Assembly (NCBI GenBank): GCA_004352715.1
Contig: SCFE01000005.1
Coordinates: 2,151,787 to 2,215,786, forward strand
Direction: 5' to 3'
DNA: 64,000 nucleotides
Source of the DNA: Hofstenia miamia
Taxonomy: Eukaryota; Xenacoelomorpha; Acoela
The notes under the pieces were generated by a model. It made no database searches. It saw only the letters and a program-made list of their open reading frames with translations, and had not been told where the DNA came from. A program made the translations under genes and the position numbers. Below, piece after piece: positions 1 through 10,600 of the stretch; the first letter of the stretch is position 1; the number at the start of each line of letters is the position of its first letter.

Positions 1-216
1 ATTTTATAATTATTTGCTTTTGAAACTGATAAATATATATGTGAGCACATTTCAAAACACAATTTGCAAGTTAAAAACAATTTAGAGGGGTGGATGACCT
101 TCATCTTTCACACATTAATACATTAGCCCTAGTATATTATTTTGATTGGGTTAGATGTTGATGCTCTCAAATAAATGAGTGATAATTTTAACTCTAATGA
201 CTTTTACCTATCAACA

Positions 217-600
217 ATGATGAGAAAAACTGCAGTTCAAAAATCTACAAAGTTGGCTAAAGGCAGAACTTGTAGAAAATTACCAAAGGTAACAGGAAAA
301 AACAGCAAAAGACCTGCATCTGAGGTGAAATGTTTGTTATAAACTGAAGAGAAGTTATCATGTCTTGCACTAGTTGGTAAACTTAATTCAGTTTCAGAAG
401 AAGTCCGTGTACAATATATATCTCTATGACTTGCCAGTTGGTGAACAGGTTTACAATACACAATGTCTATCAAAGTCAGACAAAGTATGGCTCTGCAGTA
501 AAAATTATTTTGCAAAACATAAATTGTTTTTTCCTTCTCAAGCACTATGCACATCAAGTTGCACACAGTTAATTGGAATTAAAGTTCTTTGATGTCAGAA
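217..600 (+). pseudogene. E0: decayed ORF-B homologue (small FLPK-motif protein)
   Basis: This is a broken copy of the small element protein found intact-like on the minus strand near 4 kb. From the ATG at 217 the frame gives a lysine/arginine-rich start, then stops; homology resumes in other frames. A stretch around 385-415 matches the NLNAIS-x-E...YIS segment of ORF-B, and 455-570 in another frame matches its core (IHNAY, TKYG, VKIILQN, CFFLLKHY). At least one stop and two frame changes are needed to follow it. Its + orientation matches ORF-B in the reversed copy E3, so a reversed element probably runs off the left edge. Function unknown; the domain looks like a small beta-rich nucleic-acid-binding fold, which is only a guess. 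Confidence 0.6.
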
Positions 601-702
601 TAAACCTCCAAAATATTTTGATTGTAAACCAAGTACTGTTTTAAAACTTACCATGTAATTTTATTTTAGAAGTTTTAAATACATATTCTGTCAGTAATTT
701 AC

Positions 703-1190
703 TAGGGGCAGACTTGATTGCACAAAAACACTTCTGATTGGACTAGACCTCATGACGTCACATATCACGTGACAGACCATGAATGTTGGAGAAGTTGATT
801 TAATTAGTGAGTCATTCTACTTGACAAATGTTGATTGACAGCTCCACTAATGGATTTTCAGTGATGACACCTGTGTCTACTAATGGATTTCAATTAGTGA
901 TTCATGACACTTTTAATTGATTTTGTGGTGATTCATTTACATGTTGGGGCCAACAATTTAGTTTACACTGTTTCGGTATAATGACTAATTACATTTCATT
1001 TTTGTTAATATACCTTGTTATCACACATTACGTTTTGTTTTTTCCATGATTTTAGATGATTGCACGTACAATGTAATTTGGGAAAACTTACAAAAAACTG
1101 CATTTCGTTTTTGTTAATATTCATCGTCAACACATTTATCATATCACGTTTTTTCAACCAATAATTAATTTTCAATGTATTTCCATTGGC
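703..1190 (+). repeat. E1 left terminal inverted repeat (about 490 bp)
   Basis: The segment recurs at 14190-14730 (same strand) and, inverted, at 39940-40465 and 41970-42490; the outer part recurs at 63797-64000 and a diverged form at 19617-19900. Matching blocks include ACTTGACAAATGTTGATTGA, ATTAGTGATTCATG, GTGATTCATTTACATGTTGG and the inner block ending in TTCAATGTATTTCCAT near 1187. It contains several short repeats of the type ATTAGTGANTCA and CTAATGGATTT in both orientations, which look like subterminal protein-binding sites. The exact outer end is uncertain; AGGGGCAGACTTGA at 703 resembles AAGGGCAGACTTGA at 19617. Confidence 0.8.
753..778 (+). promoter_or_regulatory. CRE plus E-box module in the TIR
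   Basis: A palindromic TGACGTCA (753-760) is followed six bases later by CACGTG (766-771). The same 27-bp block recurs with one difference at 63847-63874. TGACGTCA also occurs in the other TIR copies (14219, 14327, 40341, 42374). TGACGTCA is the binding site of CREB/ATF factors and CACGTG that of bHLH-zip factors; a role in driving ORF1/ORF-A is inferred. Confidence 0.5.
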
Positions 1191-1272
1191 TGGTCAATCT
1201 ATATATTCACCTCATTTCATCAGATAAAATCATTATTTTTCTTCTATGCAATTTTGTCTCTCACTTTTGGCA

Positions 1273-1431
1273 ATGTCTGTTGAAATGCTAGCATCTGGCT
1301 CATTGAGCAGTCTATTTGATGATCTATGCAGAACCCCACCACCATCACATGGCTATAACCTGCTAACACAGGAGATGATGTCCCCACCACCTGCGCCTGT
1401 AAAAGAAAAACACAAGATTCAACACAAATGA
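1273..1431 (+). CDS. E1 ORF1: short proline-containing element protein
   Basis: Start chosen at the ATG at 1273 because homology with the copy at 14814 begins there; an in-frame ATG at 1246 would add nine residues. The protein has about 52 residues, with an acidic-hydrophobic SLSSLFDDLC segment followed by RTPPPS and SPPPAP, and a lysine-rich end. It stops at TGA 1429-1431, but the frame stays open afterwards for 14 codons up to the ATG of ORF-A, which is in the same frame; the same TGA is present in copy E2. The two ORFs may therefore be one protein of about 180 residues. Family not recognised. Confidence 0.5.
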   Translation: MSVEMLASGSLSSLFDDLCRTPPPSHGYNLLTQEMMSPPPAPVKEKHKIQHK

Positions 1432-1473
1432 AGACAACCTATAGTCAATAATAATGCGATCATCTTCCCCAAC

Positions 1474-1815
1474 ATGAGCGAGGATGACCATGTTTTACAA
1501 CGCTTAAATGATGTTAATTCCCAACCACCAACCTGTATTTTTTCAAATTTGAGCCCAGCTAGTAAACTACTGAAAAAACTATGGCTAACAATCAAGGATG
1601 TTGTTCAGCTGAACACAAGATATGGTATCGTGGTAAAGATAAGACTTGACAATGGTTTTTACTATTTCCTACCCAAACGTTATGTCAATGCATTGGGTGA
1701 GAATTATAAGACTCTGATAAATAATAAACTTTTTCACAATGATGACATGGAAATCTCAAAAGGTGGCAATAATGTAAATCATATTGTATTAGAATTTAGT
1801 AAAATAAAAATATAG
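1474..1815 (+). CDS. E1 ORF-A: small protein with FLPK-R-YV motif
   Basis: The 113-residue frame has no internal stop. Residues 1-35 are polar; residues 36-80 hold the conserved core LWLTIKDV..LNTRYG..VKIRLDNG, then FLPKRYVNAL, and the end has GGN followed by a beta-strand-like HIVLEFSK. The same core (W/L..I..., L-x-TKY, VKI-x-L-x-NG, FLPK-x-YV, GGN) occurs in ORF-B of this element on the other strand, so the two are paralogues. The alternation of short hydrophobic stretches suggests a small beta-barrel, possibly nucleic-acid binding, but no family was identified. Followed directly by an N gap. Confidence 0.6.
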   Translation: MSEDDHVLQRLNDVNSQPPTCIFSNLSPASKLLKKLWLTIKDVVQLNTRYGIVVKIRLDNGFYYFLPKRYVNALGENYKTLINNKLFHNDDMEISKGGNNVNHIVLEFSKIKI

Positions 1816-1849
1816 CATTGTTTTCTTATACATGTATAGTTTATAAAAA

Positions 1850-2001
1850 NNNNNNNNNNNNNNNNNNNNNNNNNNNNNNNNNNNNNNNNNNNNNNNNNNN
1901 NNNNNNNNNNNNNNNNNNNNNNNNNNNNNNNNNNNNNNNNNNNNNNNNNNNNNNNNNNNNNNNNNNNNNNNNNNNNNNNNNNNNNNNNNNNNNNNNNNNN
2001 N
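1850..2001. other. 152-bp N gap with duplicated flanks
   Basis: About 29 bases immediately before the gap (GTTTTCTTATACATGTATAG...) are repeated immediately after it. The gap may be an assembly overlap that was not merged, or the edge of a tandem repeat. Confidence 0.9.
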
Positions 2002-3936
2002 GTTTTCTTATACATGTATAGTTTATAAAAATAATACTAGTAAAAATCATTAATTATTAGTTATAATGGTTTTACAATAAATTTCTTAAATTTACAATGA
2101 TTATTAGCAAATGGTGATAATAAATTACCTTTTGAAGTGTTCATTCAATGTACAAATTTAATATAGTCTTCTATACAGTCTATAGAATTTCCCATGAATG
2201 ATAAATATTTTTGTAATCAGTATAAAACACAGGTAAATTGAATAATTGCATATTTTTTGGCAAAGTTTTTGCCATTTGAATAAAAACCATACAAGCAAAT
2301 TTGTTCTACTCATCATTGTCAAAAAATAATAATTTTTGATGTCAATATTTTTAATATTTGCTATATTTTAATCATTTTTAATAATAATGATAAATAATTT
2401 TTTCAAAATTAATTTTTATATTTTCAAAGGTGTCAGTAAACTTCCCTGAAAACAAATCTCACCAAAATCATTCAAGTTGGGACACTTATTTTCGAATTTG
2501 AAATAATCAATGGAATACATACAATCAATCAGAGGTTTGCTTTGTCCTAGGTTAATAAAATAAACAATTTTTTAGATAGCGTTTATTGGGATTGTAGAAT
2601 ACCATCTTGTAAAGGGAGAGCACTTCAATGAAATGATGATGTTTCTGTAACAAGTAAGCTGCAATAAATTTTTCTATGATAAATAGAGTTAAGCTCAACA
2701 TAGGGCAAAATCCATTAAGGAAGCATTTAGGACTTCATATTTAGCACCTACGGAATTTTTTAAAAAATCAATTTTTAAATTATCTGAAAAAGAAGCTTCA
2801 GATCTTCCATCAATCATAAGTTGTACATTGTTTATCACTCACACGAACATTAATATTTAGTACAAAGTACTATTTAATACCACTTTTTATTATATAGAAT
2901 TGCTAGTAATTCAGTTTTAGAGAGAAATTTTGTTTTTGCTCTTAATGTGATTTGCTTGCATTTACAGTTCTTCATTATTATTAATTATATTATATCTATA
3001 ATATTGATTATTTCAAGTTTTTGGAAATGAAATTGGAATAAATAGATACAAATGATCCATTGAACAGGCTGGACTCAAACCAGCAATTTCTCATTAAAAA
3101 TGAGTGTGGTTTTCTTCTACCACTGTTCAATAAAAATATGCAATAAAATACTATTTTCAAGCATAAAAGTTCGCAAAAACATCAAGGCTTAAAGCTTTTA
3201 AACTTGAAAGACTCAGCAATATTACTGAAGCAGTATTAAGCAAATTCGTGTTGCAATATTACCTGAAGCAACATTGTGTTTTAAAATAGCAATATTAAAT
3301 TCTATTTGGCAATATTCCCTTTAATTTACTTGATCCATTACTGTTTTACCTGAAAAATAGCATTCTATATAACTTCACTGTGGTTTTCAATTCCACTTTT
3401 ACAAAATAAGAGGAATATATTTGTCCTAATAACAATTTATCAACTTTGTTATTAGAGAATAAATAAAATTAATATGCAAAAATACATTATTAGGATTCTT
3501 TTAATATATAATATTTCTGTAAATACGTAACAGTCCATTTTAATAATATTTTCATTAAGATTTTTTTTCAGTGAAATTCACTGTAACCTTTTCAATTATT
3601 ATCATGTATTGTTTGGAAAAATATTTCTCAAACCAGTGTTTCTATTCACATTCTGACTATCATTAATTTCATGGTAAGCTTCTATTTTTGATTAAGATTG
3701 TATTGTTAATAATATTTCTTCTATAAATTTATATTTACTCCATTTTTGTTTTATATTTTAAGCAAAACTATAAATAATCCAGTTTGTAATAAACACATTA
3801 GATATAGTTGATCTTGTAATTTAAGCAAACAGAAAACATGTTTCTTAAATCAAGTTTTTTTCTTTCACTAATAAGTACTAATTTTTAACAATTAAAATAA
3901 AAATCAATGGCACATATATATTTTTTCTAAATATTT
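2002..3936. other. E1 gene-free stretch
   Basis: AT-rich DNA of about 1.9 kb between ORF-A and the end of ORF-B. No coding frame with recognisable content was seen on either strand. It contains one tRNA-like cloverleaf (3060-3130). It probably represents element intergenic DNA. Confidence 0.5.
3060..3130 (-). tRNA. tRNA-like sequence, Lys(TTT)-like, probably degenerate
   Basis: On the minus strand the 71 bases fold as a cloverleaf: a perfect 7-bp acceptor stem (TTGAACA with TGTTCAA), a D-like arm closed by GTGGT/ACCAC, an anticodon arm with loop TTTTTAA (anticodon TTT), and a perfect T arm GCTGG-TTTGAGT-CCAGC. The B-box-like GGTTTGAGTCC differs from the GGTTCGANTCC consensus at one base. The two linker bases before the D arm are missing if the D stem is 5 bp, and the D loop lacks the usual GG. 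It may be a tRNA pseudogene, a tRNA-derived SINE head, or an element-borne tRNA mimic. Confidence 0.4.
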
Positions 3937-4362
3937 TTACATACTAAATCTAAATACAGTTGGTGCATTGCCACCTGGATATATTGGTGGTTTATCCTTG
4001 AATTTTAAGTCCAATAAACATAATGTTTAGGAAGGAAGAAACAGTTGCCATTTTCCAGTATAATTTTTACCTCAGGACTGTACTTTGTCTGAAGGCTATA
4101 TGCATTGTGTATTTTTTGCCACACACTGATTTTAAATTCTCTAACAGAGATATATTTCATCTGACGTTCTTTGGAAATTGCATTGAGGTTGTTGACCATC
4201 TCCAGTTGAACTACATTACACACAGTGTTTAGAGAATACACAGTCTTTGGTAATATTGGCTTTAAAACAATTTTTTTTGGGTTGTGAGAGTTCATCTTGT
4301 TTGCTCTGTGTATCTTTGGAAGATTTTTGAGTGCAAGATTTGCTAGCAGCTTTTAAAGTCAT
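3937..4362 (-). pseudogene. E1 ORF-B: divergent FLPK-motif protein, frameshifted
   Basis: Reading leftwards from the ATG at 4362, the lysine/serine-rich first 30 residues end at a run of A (about 4277-4285), where the frame shifts into the longest open part (4295 down to 4005, 96 codons). That part carries LNAIS...YISV, KIHNAYSLQTKYSPEVKI, LENGN and FLPKHYV. A second shift after YVYWT leads to a tail with PPIYPGGNAP and a terminal strand, ending at TAA 3937-3939; ORF-A has a matching GGN tail. It is divergent to the two-exon gene and the polymerase, an arrangement repeated in E3. Function unknown; paralogue of ORF-A. Confidence 0.65.
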
Positions 4363-5144
4363 CACCAAATTTAAAATTGAAAAAAGTGTTCAAATCACAG
4401 GCTATTTATTACAAACTTTTAGCATATAAACCAATCAAAAATAACTTAATTCATTTGAGCCAATCATCAACTAACATGGTTAATTCATTTGCCAACCCGC
4501 AAAACATTGTTAGCACATTATAAAGTATCTGTTATGTGTACACCCATGTATTTAGTTTATCTTAATATCAATTTACCATTTCCACATTCTCCTATAAAGA
4601 ACCATGTTTTTAGATTATAAAATTCTTGGTTTACCCATAGTGCATTGTATCTAAGTGCTTATATATTTACCTAACACTATGCTAAGAGCTGAGAATCTGT
4701 TTACATAACTCATGCTAAGAAAAGAATTACCACCATGCTTAAATTTTACTGCATTTTTCCAGCCAGGGTTTTTTTTCAAAAAAATGCCTAGAAACACATT
4801 AGCAATGTTTTTGAGAGAAGCTTTTAATCTGTACTCAATTTAAAATCTTTTTATTACCACATCCAGAAACCCACAAAGAGAATCTGTCATTTTAAAAGCT
4901 TTTCTTGTAGAACCTGTCAACATATCAAATTAGTTAAAAGCTTTTTTGTGTAAACTCACCTACTTGAGATTTATACATACCATGAATTGACTTTATTGCA
5001 AAAGTTTTCACTAATTGATTTTACTTTTCACTAATTGGATATTCTCCACCCAATCAAAACATTAAAATTTTTTATTATCTTTTTTCATTATCATTTCAAC
5101 TTCAGTTAAAACTAGTTTTTATTTCAATGTTCTGCTTTTAAAAA

Positions 5145-5753
5145 ATGCCTGTCAATGTCTTTGATTTTCTCTCTGGCTGGAATGCCAAATATGACTAAAT
5201 CATAGAAGAAATCTTTATAAAAGTGAGTTGGAAATTTCCCTCAATAAAACCATGTAAGACATTCTTTGTAAAATATATTATCTAAGAATTTTTTATTATA
5301 CAATGTAACAAATTATTAATCAGGTTTTTCTTATGCTGCATCTTGTTATAATATTTCACAAAATATAATTCACATTTTTATCAGCACCAACCTTTTATAA
5401 AAACAAATCAGAAATTTCTGTTTATCTGAAAAATGAGTATTGTGTATTATTAAAACAAAATATTTTTATGATGCAAATTATTATAATATTCATAAAATTA
5501 TATTTTTAACTTTTAATCTAGAAAAATGTGTAATTTATGTTTTTTGTATTAAATAATTTTTTTTAGTTTTGATAATATCCCAGAAGAAGAAGTATTGGAA
5601 AATTTCAAAGAGTGGTCTCAAAATTTTGAAGGCCAAGTCAACCAAATGATGACTACTTATGATAATCAAAACGGGTTTGGTAATGTTAACCAAACAGCTA
5701 CATCTTCAACTCAAAAAACTTTGATGCCTGAAAACAATGACTCAAACATGTGA
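5145..5753 (+). pseudogene. E1: two-exon small element gene, damaged copy
   Basis: Exon 1 (5145-5253) and exon 2 (5567-5753) match the intact copy in E3 at 28533-29129. The donor CAT|GTAAGA and acceptor TTTTTTAG|TTTTGA are conserved in both copies. This copy has TAA in place of the E3 Gln codon in exon 1 and a one-base deletion a few codons later, so it is not translatable as a whole. Exon 2 is open and acidic at its start, then Gln/Asn-rich (EWSQNFEGQVNQMM, GNVNQTATSS). No known family was recognised. Confidence 0.65.
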
Positions 5754-7640
5754 GTACATAATATAGCATGCTTTTCTTATTTTTGAAAATTGTGTTTGCC
5801 ATCTTTCACCTTTTAAAAACAAGATAGAGTTTTTACAATTTAAATAATCCAATACTCTTGTCAATGTTTTTTAATTTGAAAGCAATTATTTTAATTGTCA
5901 CAGGGCTATTTGCTAGCCATTATTTATTTTTTAAAAATAAAACACATTTGCAATTTCATTGAAAACATTTACTGATTTTTAATTAATGAGATTTTAAAAC
6001 TTTGCAGATGTATTTTTTCAAAATTTTATTGTTGATAATAGAACAAATCTTTGAAATTACACAGGTGTGTGTTTTATTATTTTTGGCATTCTAAATCCAC
6101 ACTCTTACAGGATGTTAACACTTGTTTATTTGTTAAAATGTAATTTCATTTAAACATGCTATGTATTATTTGATTTTTTATTGATTGTTTATTTTTACTG
6201 TTGCATGTGTAAATATCTATTTTACATTACACTATCAATTTTTTTAACTAACACCCTGGTTTTTTAGGGTGATTGAGATGTTATTTATTTAGTTAAATGT
6301 AATTTTGTTTAAATCTAACACCCTGGTTTTATAGGGTGATTACAAGATGTTATTTATTTAGTTAAATATAATTTTGTTTAAAAGAGTTTAAAAAAATGTA
6401 GTTTACTAATTTTAATTTAAAAAAGTGTTACTCTCTGGTAGCAAATTTTCAATTTGTGTTATTACTCAAGTGTGAACAAGATGCTTGTAATTAGAATTAA
6501 CCTATTTCTCATATACATGAAAAAGAGTGGGTTTTGCTAATGAATCTAATTATAAATAACTCACACACACACGTTAAAATTTATCCTCTCTCTTTATTTT
6601 AAATCATTACCCTAGTTGATTGGGTAATTCCTTAATGTTTTACTTTTCAAGTGCACTATTTAGTTTAATGTAATCTCATTTAGTAGTTATTTTATATAAT
6701 GCATGTGTATTTTTTGTTTTTATACATTACTGATTACGTGTTTTTACAATANCTAAAAATAGTGCTTTTTTATTCAGAAAAAACAACCAAAAAGCAACCT
6801 AATGTGACATTGTTGCAACAACATTGTTTAGACCAGTCAAAAGGGTACCATTTCAATGTTAAAACAACCATAAAAAAACAACTAAAAAACATTGTTTAGA
6901 CCAAAATTTGTTATTTGGGTTGTTGATACTAGAACAAATCTTTGAAATTACCCAGGTGTAGGTTTTATTATTTTTGGCATTTTAAATCCACATTCTTACA
7001 GGATGTTAACACTTGTTTATTTGTTAAAATGTAATTTTATTTAAAAGAGTTTAAAAAATATGAGCTGTTATCACTTATTTATTTAGCTTAATTCAATTTT
7101 GTTTTAAATAATGTGTTTGGGTGAATACTCAATTTATTTTGTTAAAATGTCAATTTATACTTTTCATTTATTATAGAACATTGTTTGTCTCCTCATTTGT
7201 GTTTTAATTAAGTTAACATGCTATAAGATTCTCATCTCTCTCTTTTAAATGTAATTAATGAGAGAGTTATCATTATTGATAGTGCTTAATGTTACATGTG
7301 CATGCATAAATATCTATTTTACATTACACTGTCAATTTTTATCTAACACCCTGGTTTTTTTAGGGTAATTATGAGATGTTATTTACTTAGTTAAACATAA
7401 ATTCGTTTAAATAATGCATGCATGCATTTTATCTAACTTACTGATTATAATGTATTGCTATTTTCCCTCTATACCATGTTTACACATATTTTTCTCTTTC
7501 TGGTTTATATATTTTAAAATTCAAATGTGTGTTAAAAACAAAATTATTCCATCTTTGGAAAAACTATTTGTGTTTTATGTTAAAATCTAAATTATTTTTT
7601 CCATGTTTTAAATTTTTTCAATTGATATTTTCCCACTTTA
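5754..7640. repeat. E1 non-coding spacer with repeated hairpin units
   Basis: No gene was seen. A unit containing CACCCTGGTTTTTTAGGGTG (a hairpin with stem CACCCT/AGGGTG) followed by a conserved GATGTTATTTATTTAGTTAAA tract occurs at 6252-6271, 6319-6338 and 7347-7366. The reversed copy E3 has two such units (27755-27773, 28108-28127). A single N lies at 6752. Confidence 0.6.
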
Positions 7641-7679
7641 CTAATACATGGTCTATTTAGACCAAAGACACCATCCCAA

Positions 7680-10600
7680 TATTCTTGTGTTTTGTGGTTT
7701 GTGCACATACATGAGTCCCCACCCAAAACAAGTGAGGTTGCACCTTCATATGAGACATAAATGAATAACAGTTAATTTTTGCTTGTTTTGTAAGACCTAT
7801 TTTGGGAGTAAACCATCACTTTACAGTCATATTGATAGCAAGCATCCAAATGAGATTCCATCAACTTCAACTTTGAACACCAGCAATAGCCATGAATTTA
7901 CCATACAAAGATTGGAGAATGCATGTCATGGTGCTTTTTCAAATTATTTATCCAACCATCTTAATTTGATTGATGTTTATGAGGCATTCTCAAACCATTA
8001 CAAGACAATATGTGAGGTAATTTCAAATGAGGTTTCCATGCATTATTCCGTGAAAATATATTTAACTTGCAAGGTGGAAATGGTGAAGCCAGTGCAAAAT
8101 TATGAAGAAAAGGTCGCCATTCTCCATCCAACATCACACCCCATATCAGTTTTTTGATCGGGACTAAGTGAAAGTAATGTCTACAGCCTAGTCAATGAAA
8201 TTGCCAGTTTTATTTGTGTTTATGCAACAAATGGGAGCGGATTTATTTTAAAAAGAATGTTGATGTACGTGTGTCCAAATATCACTGATCATGTGGAGGA
8301 TCCTATATTCTGCTACCTGAGCATCTTAAAAGAAACAATTTCCTTGTAAACCTGAAAACCAGACAATCAAACCTATGTTTTGTGTATAGCATATTATCAT
8401 GTCTCCACCCTGAAATTAAACAGAGATATGAAATAACATGAATGAAAAAATTTCTTCCTGAGTTAAAATATTCTGGATTGACCTTCCCATTGTCAATTAA
8501 TGATGTATGCATTTTTGAGACTTGGAATTCAATAAATTTCAATGTGTATGCACTAAATGAACAATGTCTTGTGTCAGCATATATGTCTCCATGCCATCAT
8601 CAGAAGACAGTCAATTTATTACTAATTGAAGAAGAAGAAAAAAATCATTATTTAGCAATTACAAATTTGAATGTGTGTCTCTGGTTTTTTAAAAATAGAA
8701 GAAATGGATTTTTCTGCCCAAAATGTTTATCTGGGTTCACAACAAGAGAAAATTTATCAAAACATGAGATTAAGTGCAATGGAGTATCAGAACCAAACAT
8801 TACTTTCCCAAACCAATCAGACAAAATCAAATTTAAAGCTTTTGCAGCACAGAATTACATCCCCATTGTTGGTAGTCTGGATATCAAGGTTGATTTCAAG
8901 AAGGTCCACAGCATGCAGCCTAATCCGTCTACAAGCTATACTATATGCAAAGTCGACCAAATTCCATCTGGTGTGTGTGTGGTGATGAGTAGTGTGGACA
9001 AATTATTAACATGTGAGATATATACCAGTGAACAATGTATGGAACAAGGGTGGAATCATTTTTGGAAATTTGTGAAACAGTCCTATGAAATGAAGCAATG
9101 CCATTGTGAACTAATAATATCAGAGGAGCAGTGGAGATTATGTTGTCATCAGCAACAAAATGTATATTTTGTAAACATTTATTTACACAGGACAATGTCA
9201 ATTCATTGATCATTGCCATTTTTCCAGAGAAATAAGAGGCATCACACACAATAATTGTAATATTTTAAATCAAAGTCTGCAATTTACACCAGTTTTTATG
9301 CATAATGGGAGCAAATACAATATGCATATTTTATTAAAAAGTTTGTGTATGAAAGATGGGGAGAAAGTTTCATGCGTACCATGCATGTCTGAAGTTTTTC
9401 TATCACTCAGTTTGATGGTACCTGTTGATGTTTATAATGATAAACATGGAAATTACAAGCCAATATATGAGGAACTCTGGTTTTTGAATAGCTATTGATT
9501 CATAGCCACAAGTCTGTCAAACCTTGCAAAAAATATTGGAGCAGACAAGTATAAATTTTTAAATGATGGTATGGGGAAACAAAAAGTGGAGGCGTTTTTC
9601 CAGTGGGAAGGGAACCTTCCCATACATGTGGTTTGACAGTTTCAAGAAATTTAATGAGTTGAGCTTTCCAGAATTAGAGCATTGGAGATGGATTAACCAG
9701 AAAAATCCTATTAACCCAGGAGGAGTTGGATTTTGAACATCAAAACACATGGGTCTTGGGCGGGTGTGAAAATTTTAAACAATTTCATGACAATTACCTG
9801 GTTTCAGACACATTATTACATCTAGATGTCACATGTGAATTTAGAATACAGAGCATGGAGACATATAATCTAGACCCTGCCCACTTTTTTATGCTATCAA
9901 ATTTTAGTTGGCATGCAATGTTGAAGTATATGGGTATCTCTCTTGATCCTATACATGATGAAGAAGAATTAAATTTTTATAATTGATGGGATCTGTGGAG
10001 GTATGTGCAGTACATTTTCAGAAAGATTTTTTAAAGTGAACAATCCAATGATAGAAGGATTTGATCCCCAGAATGAGACCACCTATGGGTTCTATAAGGC
10101 AGAACCATGTCCATGAGCCTCCCTATAGGTGGGTTGACCTGGTCTAGAGCGAGCATTGCTGAAATATTGTCCACACCACAAGATTCGTAGACTGGATATT
10201 TGGTGGAAGTTGATCTGGAATACCTGCAACATTTACATGACAAGCACTTTGACTTTCCCCTGGCTCCTCACAAGATGACAATAGAAGATAAGCATTTATC
10301 ACCATACCAACTCAAAATAAAAAACCAGTTAAAAATAAAGTTGGCACCAATACCCAAACTAGTGCAAACATTTTATAAGAAAGAGAATTACATCATGCAC
10401 TATGAAGTATTAAAGTTTTATATTGAACACAGATTGATAATCATGAAATTTCACAAAGCCCTCAAGTTTAAACAGGCACCATTTTTAAACGATATATTGA
10501 CCTCAAAATGGGGAGGGGAAAGCTGCTCAAAACAATTTTGAAAAAGCATTTAACAAGTTAATGTTGAATGCAGTGTTTGGGAAATTTATGGAGAATTTGA

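Noticed and set aside
237-566. 109-codon minus-strand frame
   Set aside because: Antisense shadow of the decayed ORF-B homologue on the + strand.
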